A stretch of DNA of 46,646 nucleotides, taken from assembly GCA_009779255.1 (NCBI GenBank), contig WREQ01000007.1, positions 1-46,646 on the forward strand, written 5' to 3'. This document shows positions 1 through 9,585 of this stretch, in pieces. Below the pieces are notes generated by a model. That model saw only the letters and a list, made by a program, of their open reading frames with translations, made no database searches and was not told where the DNA came from. The stretch's first letter is position 1, and every line of letters starts with the position of its first letter. This stretch comes from Dehalococcoidia bacterium (GTDB lineage Bacteria; Chloroflexota; Dehalococcoidia; Dehalococcoidales; UBA1222). A program made the translations under genes and the position numbers.

Positions 1-352
1 CTGGAGGGAGCGTAGCGACCGAAGGACCTGGAGGCGGGGAGCAACCCTCCACCCGCCCCACCGGATGCTTCGTCACTCGCAGGCTCGTTCCTCCAGCATG
101 GATTTACGACCAAGTCCATCCTGGAGGGAGTGCAGCGACCGAAGGATCTAGTGGCAGGGAGTAACCGTCCAACCACCCCACCGGATGCTTCGTCACTCGC
201 AGGCTCGTTCCTCCAGCATGGATTTATGACCAAGTCCATCCTGGAGGGAGCGTAACGACCGAAGGATCTGGTGGTGTGGGGTGCCAGTTACTACTCCCCA
301 CCTCCTCCGGATGCTTCGTCACTCGCAGGCTCGTTCCTCCAGCATGGATTTA
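1..352 (+). repeat. Tandem array of three 120-bp repeat units plus tail
   Basis: Units begin at 1, 121 and 241 with an exact 120-bp period. Each runs from CTGGAGGGAGCG through a variable centre to GGATGCTTCGTCACTCGC and CTCCAGCATGGATTTA. The two ends of a unit are imperfect reverse complements with arms of roughly 40 nt, so each unit can fold into a long hairpin. The last unit passes into a tail (TGCCTGCGGCAAGGTCTC) that recurs after the arrays at 43.0 kb and, inverted, 11.9 kb. The first unit touches the window edge, so the array may be longer. Open frames across it only reflect the period being divisible by three. Confidence 0.9.
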
Positions 353-441
353 CCTGCCTGCGGCAAGGTCTCACTTCCACCAAAGGGAGAAAGCGTTCAG
401 CCTCCGGTTTTCACTATACCCTAATCGCCAGGAGCTAAACC

Positions 442-1917
442 CTACAGCCTCTCCCTGCCCAAGCTTGCCAGGAAATCGGCGTTGGTGCGAGTCTTGCGCA
501 GATGGTCGAGGATGCGTTCAGTAATGTCGTTCGAGCCGCTCTGCGGCGAATCCTGCGAAATCATGGCCACCATGCGGCGCAGCAGCTTGATTTGTTTGGT
601 GGTAGACTCGGAGAGCAGCAGGTCGTCGCGGCGCGTGGATGAGCGGGTGATGTCGATGGACGGGAACACTCCGCGCTCGGCAAGGCGGCGGTCGAGGTGC
701 AGCTCCATGTTGCCGGTACCTTTGAACTCTTCGTAAATCAGGTCGTCCATGCGCGAGCCGGTATCCACCAGACAGGTGGCGATAATAGTCAGCGAACCAC
801 CGTCCTCAATGTTGCGGGCGGCGCCGAAGAACTTCTTGCCAGGGTGCAGCGCCACCGGATCGATACCGCCGGAAAGGGTACGCCCGGAGGGTGGCATGGC
901 CAGATTGTAGGCGCGGGTAAGGCGGGTGATACCATCAAGCAAGATTAAGACGTCCTTGCCGCACTCCACCATGCGCTTGGCCTTTTCGAGCGCCAGCTCC
1001 GCCACACGAGTCTGATTTTCGACCGCCTCGTCGAAGGTGGCGGCGATCACATCGCCCTTGACCGAGCGCTTCATGTCGGTGACTTCCTCGGGGCGCTCGC
1101 CTATAAGGCAGACGATGAGCGATATGTCGTTGTACTTGGTGGTAGCAGCATTGGCGATGGCTTTAAGCAGCATGGTCTTGCCGGACTTGGGCGGGGACAC
1201 GATGAGGCCGCGCTGACCGCGCCCGATGGGGGCGACCAGGTTTATCAGTCGCGTAGAAAGAATATCCGGACGCAGCTCAAGGTCGATCAGGCGGTCGGGG
1301 AAGGTGGGGGTGAGCGAGGAGAAGCTGGGACGGTTGCGCGCCACATCGGGATTTACATCGTTGATGGCCTCCACGCGTAGCAGGCTGAAGTACTTCTCGC
1401 CGATCTTGGCCGGGCGCCCCTGGCCAACCACGAAGTCGCCGGTGCGCAATCCGAAGCGGCGGATTTGCGACTGCGATACATATATATCTGAAGACGATGG
1501 CAGCAGGGTTTCGCGGCGCAGGAAGCCGTAGCCGTCCGGCATGATGTCCAGCACGCCGGAGCAGAAAACATTGCCCTGCATCTTGGCAGAAGCCTGCAAC
1601 AGGCGCATCACGATGTCCTGCTTCTTGAGTCCGGTGACGCCGGAAAGCTCGATTTCCCGCGCAAGCTCCAGCAGCTCCTCGCGACTCTTTTCCTCCAGCA
1701 GCTTCATGTTCAGCGGCTGGCGCGGCGGCTCAGGTGGGGGAAGAGGCTCGGCGCGGGGGACAGAAAGAGGCACTACATCCGCTGGCATGATGGGAAGCAC
1801 CGCCGGTGGTGTCTCGCCAGCGCAGTCTCCACCGTCATGTGGCAGTACGAAAGCTGGCGGCGGGTTCTCTGTCCGCGCAGTTTCGGCAGTTTCGTTGTTC
1901 TGTGGTTGTTCAGTCAT
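442..1917 (-). CDS. rho: Transcription termination factor Rho
   Basis: Rho is the hexameric RNA-dependent ATPase/helicase that terminates transcription. The 491-residue protein starts with a proline- and glutamate-rich extension of about 70 residues. The Rho N-terminal helical domain follows (EEKSREELLELAREI), then the cold-shock RNA-binding domain (GVLDIMPDGYGFLR), then the RecA-like ATPase core with Walker A SPPKSGKT and the hydrophobic strand LILLDG ending in the Walker B Asp. I chose the ATG at 1917 rather than the upstream start at 1950 because GGGAGGAAG lies just before it. It lies 29 bp downstream of the transaldolase gene on the same strand, so the two are probably cotranscribed. The disordered N-terminal extension is longer than in E. 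coli Rho, as in many high-GC and Chloroflexota Rho proteins. Confidence 0.96.
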   Translation of the reverse strand: MTEQPQNNETAETARTENPPPAFVLPHDGGDCAGETPPAVLPIMPADVVPLSVPRAEPLPPPEPPRQPLNMKLLEEKSREELLELAREIELSGVTGLKKQDIVMRLLQASAKMQGNVFCSGVLDIMPDGYGFLRRETLLPSSSDIYVSQSQIRRFGLRTGDFVVGQGRPAKIGEKYFSLLRVEAINDVNPDVARNRPSFSSLTPTFPDRLIDLELRPDILSTRLINLVAPIGRGQRGLIVSPPKSGKTMLLKAIANAATTKYNDISLIVCLIGERPEEVTDMKRSVKGDVIAATFDEAVENQTRVAELALEKAKRMVECGKDVLILLDGITRLTRAYNLAMPPSGRTLSGGIDPVALHPGKKFFGAARNIEDGGSLTIIATCLVDTGSRMDDLIYEEFKGTGNMELHLDRRLAERGVFPSIDITRSSTRRDDLLLSESTTKQIKLLRRMVAMISQDSPQSGSNDITERILDHLRKTRTNADFLASLGRERL

Positions 1918-1946
1918 CTTCTTCCTCCCGGGCCTGCGGCTGTAAA

Positions 1947-2597
1947 TCATTTGCCGGAGACCTTGCGCCAGTCGGCAATAAAACGTGCCTGTCCGGCATC
2001 GGTAAACGGGTGTTTCATCATCTGTTCCAGTACCTTGAATGGCACGGTGGCAATGTCCGCACCGGCTTTGGCCGCCGCAACGCAGTGCAGGGGGTGGCGA
2101 ATGGAGGCGGCGATAAGCTCGGTGTCGAAATCGTATTCCTTATATATATCCATGATGTCTTTGACCAGCGCCATGCCGTCGTGACCGGCGTCGTCAAGCC
2201 GCCCCACGAAGGGGCTGACATAGGCCGCACCAGCGATGGCGGCAAGCAGCGCCTGGTTGGCAGAGAAGCACAGCGTCATGTTAACGTTTACGCCCTCTTT
2301 GGCAAGCTTCGATGTGACTTCGAAGCCATCCGGGGTGCAGGGGATTTTGACCGCCACGTTTTTGTGCCACGAGGCGATATCAGACGCCTGTTTGAGCATT
2401 TCATCGACGCCCTCTGCCGTCACCTCGGCGGAAACCGGGCCGTCCACAATGCCGCAGATTTCCCTGATTACAGCTTTGTAGTCGTGCCGTCCCTCGATGG
2501 CGACCAAGGTGGGGTTGGTGGTGACGCCGGAAACGACGCCCCAAGCCACGCTTTGGCGGATTTGTTCGATGTTAGCGGTGTCTAAAAAGATTCTCAT
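1947..2597 (-). CDS. tal: Transaldolase / fructose-6-phosphate aldolase-like protein
   Basis: A 216-residue protein of the short transaldolase group (FSA/TalC type), cytoplasmic. The group interconverts sugar phosphates in the non-oxidative pentose phosphate pathway or cleaves fructose 6-phosphate. Visible marks are the N-terminal [10 protein letters not shown], the TTNPTL motif near residue 27, the Schiff-base lysine in VAVKIPC (Lys84) and the SPFVGRLDD motif. Length matches the family (about 215). AGAGGACTGAT precedes the ATG. Sequence alone does not separate transaldolase from F6P aldolase activity. It is the first gene of a probable two-gene unit with rho. Confidence 0.93.
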   Translation of the reverse strand: MRIFLDTANIEQIRQSVAWGVVSGVTTNPTLVAIEGRHDYKAVIREICGIVDGPVSAEVTAEGVDEMLKQASDIASWHKNVAVKIPCTPDGFEVTSKLAKEGVNVNMTLCFSANQALLAAIAGAAYVSPFVGRLDDAGHDGMALVKDIMDIYKEYDFDTELIAASIRHPLHCVAAAKAGADIATVPFKVLEQMMKHPFTDAGQARFIADWRKVSGK

Positions 2598-2818
2598 ATC
2601 AGTCCTCTGTTATTATTTATCCATTGTCAGTTTTTGGATCGTGAGTTTTCAATTTTAAGCGATAATGTGGTGGGTTTTGAATTTTAAGCTTCCTGTCTCT
2701 TGCACTTGAGAGCTAACGCGATGAGCATACGCCTGACGCCCACAGCAGGACCTCCAGATTTATGACACACCGCCAATTTTCTAAAATCCTGCATTTCTGA
2801 CTACCGCTAACTCAAAAC

Positions 2819-4456
2819 TCATAACGGCAACCATGGTTGCGACCCCTCCCGCAAAATTTCCTTAGCCGCCCCCACGAAGCCCATGAACAACGGGTGCGGA
2901 CGGTTGGGGCGCGAACCGAACTCGGGATGGAACTGGCAGCCCAGCATCCACGGATGATTTTTCAGCTCGCAGATTTCCACCAGCCGACCGTCGGGGGAAA
3001 GGCCGGAATATACCAGTCCGGCGGCGTTCAGACGCTCGCGGTAGTCGTTATTGAATTCAAAGCGGTGACGATGGCGCTCCACAACCACACAGGCGTCATC
3101 GCCGTAAGCCAACGCCGCGATGGTGCCGGGCTGGATATGGCAGGTATAGTTGCCCAGCCGCATGGTGCCACCCATGTCGGCCACGCCGCGCTGCTCCGGT
3201 AGCAGGTCGATGACCGGATGAGACGTGCCCGGGTTAAACTCGGTGGAATTGGGCTGGTCGGAACCTAAGGCAAAGCGGGCAAACTCGATAACCTGTATCT
3301 GCATCCCCAGGCACAGACCAAAATAGGGAATACGGTTTTCACGAGCATAGCGCGCCGCGCTTATCATGCCCTCGATGCCACGGTTGCCGAAGCCACCTGG
3401 CACTACCACCCCCTGCACGTCGCGCAACAGGGTTTCGATATCGCCGTTTTTCTCCAAATCCTCGGACTGCACCCAGCTGATTTCCACACTGCGGCCGTGT
3501 GCCAGCCCGGCGTGACACAGGGATTCGCGCACCGAATAGTAGGCGTCCTCCAGCTCCACGTACTTACCTACCACCGCCACTTTCACCGGCTGATGATAGT
3601 CGATAGGGCAGGCCACCATGCGCTGCCAGTCCTTCAAATCGGGGGGCGCCGACTGCAACCCCAGCCGCTCCACCAGCAGATTGCCGATGCCCTCTTCCTC
3701 CAGCACCAGCGGCACTTGATAGATGCTGTCAACGGTCGTCAGTGGGATGACCGCCTTGCGCTCCACGTCACAGAACTGCGAAAGCTTGTCGCGGATGCCG
3801 TCCGATATCGGGTAGTCGGCGCGGCACACGATGACATCCGGTTGGATGCCCATGCGGCGCAGCTCGTTAACCGAGTGCTGGGTGGGCTTGGTCTTGAGTT
3901 CTTTGGTGGAGCCGATGTATGGCAGCAACGTGACATGAATGTAAAGCACATTGTCGCGCCCAACATCGTTGCGCATCTGGCGGATGGCTTCCAGGAAGGG
4001 CTGCCCCTCAATGTCGCCCACCGTACCGCCCACTTCCACCAGTATCACCTCGGCCTGAGATTTCTGCGCCAGTATGCGGAGACGCTCTTTAATCTCTGTG
4101 GTGACATGGGGAATAACCTGAATGGTGCCTCCCATAAAGTCCCCGCGGCGTTCCTTGGCGATAACCGTGCTATAGATTTGGCCTGAAGTAATGGCAGAGT
4201 CAGCGGTAAGTTCAATGTCTATAAAGCGTTCGTAATTGCCCAAGTCGAGGTCGGTTTCGGCGCCGTCACGGGTGACAAACACCTCGCCGTGCTGATAGGG
4301 GGACATGGTACCGGGGTCAACGTTCAGATAGGGGTCGAGCTTCTGGACGGAGACGGTGAGACCACGGCTCTTGAGCAGGGTGCCGATAGAGGCGACGGTG
4401 ATGCCTTTGCCCACCGAGCTGACCACGCCGCCGGTCACAAAAATGTACTTTGTCAT
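2819..4456 (-). CDS. pyrG: CTP synthase
   Basis: CTP synthase makes CTP from UTP, ATP and glutamine, the last step of de novo pyrimidine nucleotide synthesis. The N-terminal synthetase domain (about residues 1-270) opens with KYIFVTGGVVSSVGKGI. The C-terminal class I glutamine amidotransferase has the nucleophile Cys in YFGLCLGMQ and the HPEF histidine/glutamate. Length is 545 residues from this ATG, normal for the family. An in-frame GTG at 4477 with AGAGG upstream would add seven residues (MPATIMP) and is a real alternative. The gene has its own strong promoter at 4558-4587, giving a leader of about 95 nt. Confidence 0.97.
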   Translation of the reverse strand: MTKYIFVTGGVVSSVGKGITVASIGTLLKSRGLTVSVQKLDPYLNVDPGTMSPYQHGEVFVTRDGAETDLDLGNYERFIDIELTADSAITSGQIYSTVIAKERRGDFMGGTIQVIPHVTTEIKERLRILAQKSQAEVILVEVGGTVGDIEGQPFLEAIRQMRNDVGRDNVLYIHVTLLPYIGSTKELKTKPTQHSVNELRRMGIQPDVIVCRADYPISDGIRDKLSQFCDVERKAVIPLTTVDSIYQVPLVLEEEGIGNLLVERLGLQSAPPDLKDWQRMVACPIDYHQPVKVAVVGKYVELEDAYYSVRESLCHAGLAHGRSVEISWVQSEDLEKNGDIETLLRDVQGVVVPGGFGNRGIEGMISAARYARENRIPYFGLCLGMQIQVIEFARFALGSDQPNSTEFNPGTSHPVIDLLPEQRGVADMGGTMRLGNYTCHIQPGTIAALAYGDDACVVVERHRHRFEFNNDYRERLNAAGLVYSGLSPDGRLVEICELKNHPWMLGCQFHPEFGSRPNRPHPLFMGFVGAAKEILREGSQPWLPL

Positions 4457-4557
4457 AGGCATAATCGTAGCAGGCACATAAAAAGACCTCTGAAAAATTT
4501 TGTCCGGGAAGTTTTAAAGAGTGTCAATTCTGAAACAGAGTGATTGAGGTTTTCTTT

Positions 4558-4587
4558 ATTATAGGCACGCAGAATGTGGTTTGTCAA
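4558..4587 (-). promoter_or_regulatory. pyrG promoter
   Basis: On the minus strand TTGACA (4587-4582) is followed by an 18-bp spacer and TATAAT (4563-4558), a near-perfect sigma-70-type promoter reading toward pyrG. The shared CATACA-type motif ends 5 bp upstream of this -35 box. Confidence 0.85.
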
Positions 4588-4762
4588 CAGGCTGTATAAG
4601 TCCAGCAGATATTGGATTTTTGGGGAGCATATTCCAGCAAATAGAGGCCGCCCTTGAGGGGCGGCACTGTCTGCCGGATGGGATTAACACAGCAGGTAAC
4701 AATGGGCAGAGACGCCAACACTAATACTAATGATGAAATATTTTCTAAACTTCTTTTTTCAT
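4584..4762 (-). pseudogene. Small lipoprotein gene, frameshifted at an A6 run
   Basis: GGGAGGAACTT precedes an ATG at 4762 that reads only MKKEV before a stop. One additional A in the A6 tract (4754-4759) would give MKKRSLENISS followed by a hydrophobic stretch and the lipobox LPIVTC, a convincing lipoprotein signal. The open frame itself can be entered only from a TTG at 4775 that lies inside the Shine-Dalgarno. Its 3' part runs through a GC hairpin and the pyrG regulatory region, so the mature protein is probably lost. It lies 33 bp after another lipoprotein gene on the same strand. Homopolymer sequencing error or transcriptional slippage would be alternatives to true decay. Confidence 0.5.
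4593..4617 (-). promoter_or_regulatory. Shared upstream promoter motif, copy A
   Basis: Reading toward pyrG: CCAATAT, then CTGGACT and TATACA, then 5 bp (gcctg), then the -35 TTGACA. The same arrangement occurs at 11979, about 26010 and 35978. It overlaps the 3' end of the broken lipoprotein frame. The binding protein is unknown. Confidence 0.6.
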
Positions 4763-4795
4763 AAGTTCCTCCCAAAATGTTGTTGAATTAAGACA

Positions 4796-5263
4796 TTAAA
4801 TCCAAGCCGCGTTATTACGATATATATTGTCCTCTTGGCAGCTATGGATTTTTGCTATTTTTTCTAAATTCACTGTTGTTAACAATCCTTGAGTTTGCGC
4901 TTCCGATAAACGATAGAAGGTGCTGTTATTCCAAGCAAGAATGCAGTGGCATGCACAAGGATAGCGGATCTCGAAAATGTCCCACTTTTCTGCCCGAAGA
5001 TGAAAAGTATCTTTAACATGAACCATAACAACAACACTATCGTTAAACGTACCGTAGTAAAAAAGGGAAATATCGCTTATGGTAGTGGCTGGAGTATCTT
5101 GCAGGAAAGTGTTTCTAAAGTCCTGCTTTATTTGAGTTGCTTTTTCTGCGTTAAGCATATTTTCTGTGTTAAGTATTTTCTCCTCCTTATTCCCACACGC
5201 AACCATAGCAATTGATACTAACACAACCAACGAGAGTAAAGCCATCAGTATTAACTTTTTCAT
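4796..5263 (-). CDS. Hypothetical lipoprotein
   Basis: A 155-residue protein starting MKKLILMALLSLVV, with a hydrophobic segment and the lipobox AMVAC at about residue 23, so it is probably exported and lipid-anchored. The mature part begins with a charged GNKEEK stretch. I do not recognise a domain; it has a few cysteines near CACHC and a C-terminal alpha/beta-looking region. The ATG at 5263 is chosen because the signal peptide begins there; the longer frame to 5341 adds nothing recognisable. Base composition is more AT-rich than the neighbouring housekeeping genes, which hints at a recently acquired or fast-evolving gene. Confidence 0.7.
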   Translation of the reverse strand: MKKLILMALLSLVVLVSIAMVACGNKEEKILNTENMLNAEKATQIKQDFRNTFLQDTPATTISDISLFYYGTFNDSVVVMVHVKDTFHLRAEKWDIFEIRYPCACHCILAWNNSTFYRLSEAQTQGLLTTVNLEKIAKIHSCQEDNIYRNNAAWI

Positions 5264-5684
5264 GTCAACATCGCCCTTTTGCTTTCCCCCTAAAAACAAT
5301 AAAGCAACCAGACACCCGTGCCATTGAAACAACACGGACAATACTGGCTGCTGAAGGTTCTCTGCGTTCCTGCTTCTTATTCATCATAAGAAAGCCCGCC
5401 TGCAACACCTCGCTTGTAGAAGATTTTCTAGCGTTTGGCTATATCTACCGAGAGCGTAACATATAAAATAGCGATTGTAAACTCTCCTCTCTATATGAGT
5501 CCACTACCTGTTTGAGCTTATACACTCTGAAAACTTCCCCATCCGGCTCTCCGTCTCTTTATCGTCTGAATTGATAACTGCCAGCTCAAAATTTATAACT
5601 TTTCTTCGCCGAAGACACCCCGCACCGGAAGATAATCAAGAACCCATTATCTAATACTTAGCTGTTAACTATTTTGACTGGGTA
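5264..5684. other. Gene-free, AT-rich interval
   Basis: No convincing gene on either strand. It contains a pair of motif-like halves in opposite orientation (TATATGAGTCCA at about 5493 and TTTGAGCTTATACA at about 5511) resembling the shared promoter motif, but without a good promoter at the usual distance. Confidence 0.5.
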
Positions 5685-5714
5685 TTGACAACAACCATAG
5701 CACTGCCTTACAAT
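5685..5714 (+). promoter_or_regulatory. Promoter of the dnaJ-hspR-clpC operon
   Basis: TTGACA (5685-5690), an 18-bp spacer and TACAAT (5709-5714) lie about 34 bp before the DnaJ-like start. I saw no clear HAIR (HspR) or CIRCE palindrome around it. Confidence 0.7.
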
Positions 5715-5747
5715 GGTAATCCAATACCCTCCATGGGGGTTCGCATT

Positions 5748-6740
5748 ATGGCAAAAGATTTTTACAGCACTCTCGGCGTTCCGCGCACCGCCTCCGACAA
5801 GGACATCAAGACGGCCTACCGCAAGCTGGCGCGTCAGTACCACCCGGACGTCAACCCCGGCAACAAGGAAGCTGAGGAGCGCTTCAAAGAAATCAATCAG
5901 GCCTATGAGGTGCTCTCCGACGCCGGCAAGCGCAAGAAGTACGACCAGTACGGCGAAAACTGGGAGCACGCCGGGCAGTTTGAGCGCGCCCGCCAGAGCG
6001 GCGAAGCTGGCAGCGGCTACGACTTCAGCCAGTTTAACTTCCGTGGCGGCGGCTCCGGCTTCTCCGGCGGCTCTGCCGCCGGCATGGACGATATTTTTGA
6101 GCAGATCTTCGGGAACACGCGCGGCGGACGGGTGCGCCAGCGGCGCGGGCAGGATATCGAACACCCCGTTGAAATCACTCTGGAAGAGGCATTTTCCGGC
6201 ACCGGACGCCGCCTCAGCCTGCAGGGCGAGGAGGTCTGCGTCGCCTGCCACGGCACGGGACACATCCAGAAAAGCGTATGCTCCACCTGTCGCGGTGCCG
6301 GCGCCGTACCCAAACTCAGGCAAATCGAGGTCAGGATACCTCCTGGCGTCCGCACTGGATCAAAGGTGCGCATCGCCGGACAGGGTGGGGCGGGAAGAGG
6401 CGGCGCCAGTGGAGACCTGTACCTCGCGGTCAGCGTCCTGCCTCACACCGGATTTGAGCGCGTTGAAGACGACCTGCAGACAACTGCTGGCGTACCCCTG
6501 ACAACAGCGGTGCTGGGCGGAGCGGTAACGGTACCTACGCTCAAGAGCAGGCTGGAGCTGAAAATCCCCGCTGAGACGCAGAACGGGCGGGTTTTCCGCC
6601 TATCCGGACAGGGCATGCCTCATCTGGGAAAGGACGGCCGGGGAGACCTGCTGGTAAGGATCCATGTGGAACTGCCACAGAAACTCAACACGGCGGAAAA
6701 AGAGCTTTTCGAGACTCTGCGCGACATGCGTGGAGAATAG
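5748..6740 (+). CDS. DnaJ-type co-chaperone with reduced zinc finger
   Basis: A 330-residue DnaJ/CbpA-type Hsp40. The J domain covers about residues 1-68, with the essential HPD in YHPDVNPG. A glycine/phenylalanine-rich linker follows (about 85-115), then a substrate-binding C-terminal half. The cysteine-rich region has only two CXXCXGXG-type repeats (CVACHGTG and CSTCRGAG) instead of the four of classical DnaJ, so at most one zinc site can form. It is therefore intermediate between DnaJ and CbpA. The start [10 protein letters not shown] at 5748 fits the family; the longer frame from 5685 begins inside the promoter. First gene of an operon with hspR and clpC; a role with DnaK in refolding is inferred. 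Confidence 0.92.
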   Translation: MAKDFYSTLGVPRTASDKDIKTAYRKLARQYHPDVNPGNKEAEERFKEINQAYEVLSDAGKRKKYDQYGENWEHAGQFERARQSGEAGSGYDFSQFNFRGGGSGFSGGSAAGMDDIFEQIFGNTRGGRVRQRRGQDIEHPVEITLEEAFSGTGRRLSLQGEEVCVACHGTGHIQKSVCSTCRGAGAVPKLRQIEVRIPPGVRTGSKVRIAGQGGAGRGGASGDLYLAVSVLPHTGFERVEDDLQTTAGVPLTTAVLGGAVTVPTLKSRLELKIPAETQNGRVFRLSGQGMPHLGKDGRGDLLVRIHVELPQKLNTAEKELFETLRDMRGE

Positions 6741-6764
6741 ACCACGGGAGGTGAGCCTGGACAT

Positions 6765-7061
6765 ATGACAAAACGCATTGACAACTCCAGCTGCCCGCGT
6801 TACGTAATCAGCGTAGCGGCGGAGATGCTGGGCACGCAGCCCTACACACTGCGCTACTACGAACGGGTGGGCATTATCAAGCCGGCCCGCTCCCAGGGTA
6901 ATCTGCGGCTGTATTCAGATAACGACTTGGCGCTGCTCAGGCGAGTGATGACGCTGATGTACGACTTGGGCGTCAATCTGGCGGGCGTAGAAGTGATTCT
7001 GCGCATGAGCCAGCAGATTGTGACGCTGCAGAACGAATTAAACATATACAGGCAAGGTTAA
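6765..7061 (+). CDS. hspR: MerR-family heat-shock regulator HspR
   Basis: A 98-residue MerR-type DNA-binding protein. The winged helix-turn-helix carries the family signature TLRYYERVGIIKP (about residues 28-40), and a short helical tail (NELNIYRQ) follows. In Actinobacteria HspR represses dnaK/clpB operons, often with DnaK as co-repressor, and it is typically encoded beside dnaJ and clp genes, as here. GGGAGGTGAG lies before the ATG. It lies 24 bp after the DnaJ-like gene and 5 bp before clpC. Autoregulation of the operon is likely, but I could not find its inverted HAIR site. Confidence 0.9.
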   Translation: MTKRIDNSSCPRYVISVAAEMLGTQPYTLRYYERVGIIKPARSQGNLRLYSDNDLALLRRVMTLMYDLGVNLAGVEVILRMSQQIVTLQNELNIYRQG

Positions 7062-7066
7062 AGAGT

Positions 7067-9544
7067 ATGAGACAGGAAAAATTCACTGAACAGGCACAGG
7101 AAGCTCTGTCTACCTCCCAGCAAATGGCGATGCAGTCCAAGCACCCGCAGTGGGATGTAGAGCATATCCTCATGGCGCTCCTCACCCAGGAGAAGGGGCT
7201 GGTGCGCGACCTGGTCAAGGAGCTTGGAGTTGACATCGAGAACCTGCGCGCCGAGGTCAATAACGCGCTGGGAAAATCCCCCCGCGCCGCCTACCAGATT
7301 AACCAGCTTTATCCCACACCGCGCATCAACAACGTGATTATGGCGGCGCAGCAGGAGGCGCAACGCCTCAAGGATGAATTCATCGGCACCGAACACCTGT
7401 TCATCGCCATCGCCACCGAGCCGAAGGGACAGAGCGCCGCCATTCTCAAAAATTTCGGCATCGACCAGGAGAAAATCTACGCCGCCCTGCAAAAAATCCG
7501 CGGCAGCCACCGCGTCACCGACGCCAGCGCCGAGAGCCGCTACCGCTCGCTGGCCAAGTACAGCCGCGACCTGACTGAGATGGCCCGGCAGGGCAAGCTA
7601 GACCCGGTCATCGGGCGCGACGAGGAAATCCGGCGCGTGATGCAGACACTTTCGCGGCGCACCAAGAACAATCCGGTCATCGTGGGCGAAGCTGGCGTGG
7701 GCAAAACCGCCATCGCCGAAGGCGTGGCGCAGCGCATCGCCGACGGTGACGTGCCGGAATCCCTGCTGGGCAGGCGCGTACTGGCGCTAGACATGGGCGC
7801 GTTGGTGGCAGGTTCGAAGTTCCGCGGAGAGTTTGAGGAGCGGCTAAAGGCGGTCATGGACGAGGTGCGTCAGGCACAAGGCGAGGTGATTCTCTTCATC
7901 GACGAAATTCACACCGTGGTCGGGGCTGGCGCGGCAGAAGGCTCTATCGATGCCTCTAACCTGCTTAAGCCGGCGCTGGCGCGCGGCGAGCTGCGGGCCA
8001 TCGGCGCCACCACCTTCGACGAATACCGCAAGTTCATCGAGAAGGATAAGGCTCTTGAGCGCCGCCTGCAGCCGATTTTCGTCAGCGAGCCTTCAATTGA
8101 GGCCAGCATGGAAATATTGAAAGGATTGCGGCCGCGCTACGAGGAGCACCATAAAATCAAAATTTCAGACGAGGCCATCGAGACCGCGGTCAGGCTTTCC
8201 CAACGCTACATCGCCGACCGGCACCTGCCGGACAAGGCGATCGACCTGATTGACGAGGCCGCCAGCAAGATACGGCTGGACAGCGAGAGCGCCCCCGCCG
8301 GCATCAGGCAAATGGCGGACGAACTCAAAAAACTGACCGCCGCCGAGGAAGAGGTTTCGCAGAAGCAGGAGTACGACCGCGCCGCCGAACTCAGAAGTCG
8401 GCGCCTCCAGCTTGAGGCGGATTACAACACAAAGCGCGCCGCATGGCTGGACAGCGAGAAAATCCATTCCGAGGTCACAGGAGATGACATCGCCGCGCTG
8501 GTGGCCAAATGGACCGGCGTGCCAGTAGCACACATGCTGGAAGGCGAAGCCCAGAAGCTGCTGCACATGGAAGCCAGCCTCCACGAACGCCTGATTGGAC
8601 AGGAAGCCGCGGTGCATGCCGTCTGCGACGCCATCCGGCGCGGGCGGGCTGGTCTCAAGGACCCCAAACGTCCCATCGGCAGCTTCATGTTCCTCGGTCC
8701 CACCGGCGTAGGCAAGACCGAACTGGCGCGGGCGCTGGCCTGGTTCCTTTTCGGCGATGAGAGTGCCATGATCCGCCTCGACATGTCCGAGTACCAGGAG
8801 CGGCACACCGTATCGCGCATGGTTGGCGCCCCGCCCGGCTACGTCGGCTTTGACGAGGGCGGACAACTGACGGAGGCGGTGCGCCGCCGCCCCTACAGCG
8901 TGGTTCTGCTGGACGAAATCGAAAAGGCGCATCAGGATGTGTACAACAGCCTGTTACAGGTGATGGACGACGGACGAATGACCGACGGACACGGCCACAC
9001 CGTGGATTTCAAAAATACCATCATCATCATGACCTCCAACGCCGGGGTTGACCTGATAAAGCGCGAATCGGCGCTGGGCTTCGCCACCAGCCGGGATGCA
9101 GGGCAGATCCGCAAGAGTGGTTATGAGCAGATGAAGGAAAAGGTGATGGCCGAGGTGCGCAAGACCTTCCGCCCGGAGTTTATCAACCGCATCGACGACA
9201 TCATCGTCTTCCACGAGCTATCCGAAGATCAGTTGTCACAGATTGTGGGCATGATGATTAGAGACCTGCAAAAGCGGCTGGCGGAACGCAGTCTCACTAT
9301 CGACATCAGCGAGGCCGCCAAGGCATGGCTGGTAAAAGTGGGCTACGACCCGGTCTACGGCGCGCGCCCGTTGCGCCGCGCTATCGAGCAGTATGTTGAA
9401 AGTCCGCTGGCCAATAAACTGCTGGCAGGCGAATTCAAGGAGGGCGACAGCGTGCTGGTGGATGCCTCTGAGGACGGCCTCGCCTTCAGCGCGCCGCCGC
9501 CGGCAAAAAAGCCGCGCCGCCGGGGAGCAGGAGTAACAGGCTGA
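7067..9544 (+). CDS. clpC: ClpC-type AAA+ chaperone/protease ATPase
   Basis: An 825-residue double-AAA+ unfoldase. The N-domain (about 1-145) is followed by NBD1 (Walker A GEAGVGKT near 208), a short middle domain (about 400-460, including [16 protein letters not shown]) and NBD2 (Walker A GPTGVGKT near 545). I call it ClpC rather than ClpB for two reasons. The middle domain is short. The second module contains LGF, resembling the ClpP-docking loop, followed by the ClpC-like stretch [17 protein letters not shown]. Automatic annotation may say ClpB because of the hspR neighbour. The C-terminus is proline/lysine/arginine-rich. It probably feeds ClpP in protein quality control under HspR control. 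Confidence 0.9.
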   Translation: MRQEKFTEQAQEALSTSQQMAMQSKHPQWDVEHILMALLTQEKGLVRDLVKELGVDIENLRAEVNNALGKSPRAAYQINQLYPTPRINNVIMAAQQEAQRLKDEFIGTEHLFIAIATEPKGQSAAILKNFGIDQEKIYAALQKIRGSHRVTDASAESRYRSLAKYSRDLTEMARQGKLDPVIGRDEEIRRVMQTLSRRTKNNPVIVGEAGVGKTAIAEGVAQRIADGDVPESLLGRRVLALDMGALVAGSKFRGEFEERLKAVMDEVRQAQGEVILFIDEIHTVVGAGAAEGSIDASNLLKPALARGELRAIGATTFDEYRKFIEKDKALERRLQPIFVSEPSIEASMEILKGLRPRYEEHHKIKISDEAIETAVRLSQRYIADRHLPDKAIDLIDEAASKIRLDSESAPAGIRQMADELKKLTAAEEEVSQKQEYDRAAELRSRRLQLEADYNTKRAAWLDSEKIHSEVTGDDIAALVAKWTGVPVAHMLEGEAQKLLHMEASLHERLIGQEAAVHAVCDAIRRGRAGLKDPKRPIGSFMFLGPTGVGKTELARALAWFLFGDESAMIRLDMSEYQERHTVSRMVGAPPGYVGFDEGGQLTEAVRRRPYSVVLLDEIEKAHQDVYNSLLQVMDDGRMTDGHGHTVDFKNTIIIMTSNAGVDLIKRESALGFATSRDAGQIRKSGYEQMKEKVMAEVRKTFRPEFINRIDDIIVFHELSEDQLSQIVGMMIRDLQKRLAERSLTIDISEAAKAWLVKVGYDPVYGARPLRRAIEQYVESPLANKLLAGEFKEGDSVLVDASEDGLAFSAPPPAKKPRRRGAGVTG

Positions 9545-9585
9545 ACAACCCTGATCCGCAGAAAAGCGTAAAATCGCCGGTCCGG

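Noticed and set aside
1-352. CRISPR array
   Set aside because: Units are 120 bp and similar along their whole length, with no 20-40 bp repeat separated by unique spacers, and no cas genes are near.
4480-4557. Attenuator or reiterative-transcription control in the pyrG leader
   Set aside because: No stable terminator hairpin with T run and no G-run at the predicted start, so there is no support for either mechanism.
5493-5525. Another pair of shared-motif copies (TATATGAGTCCA and TTTGAGCTTATACA)
   Set aside because: The halves resemble the motif, but no -35/-10 pair lies at the 5-bp distance in either direction, so it was not counted among the four.
7058-7510. Long antisense frames inside clpC, dnaE, groEL and others
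   Set aside because: High-GC coding sequence generates antisense frames; none has a promoter, ribosome site or family signature.
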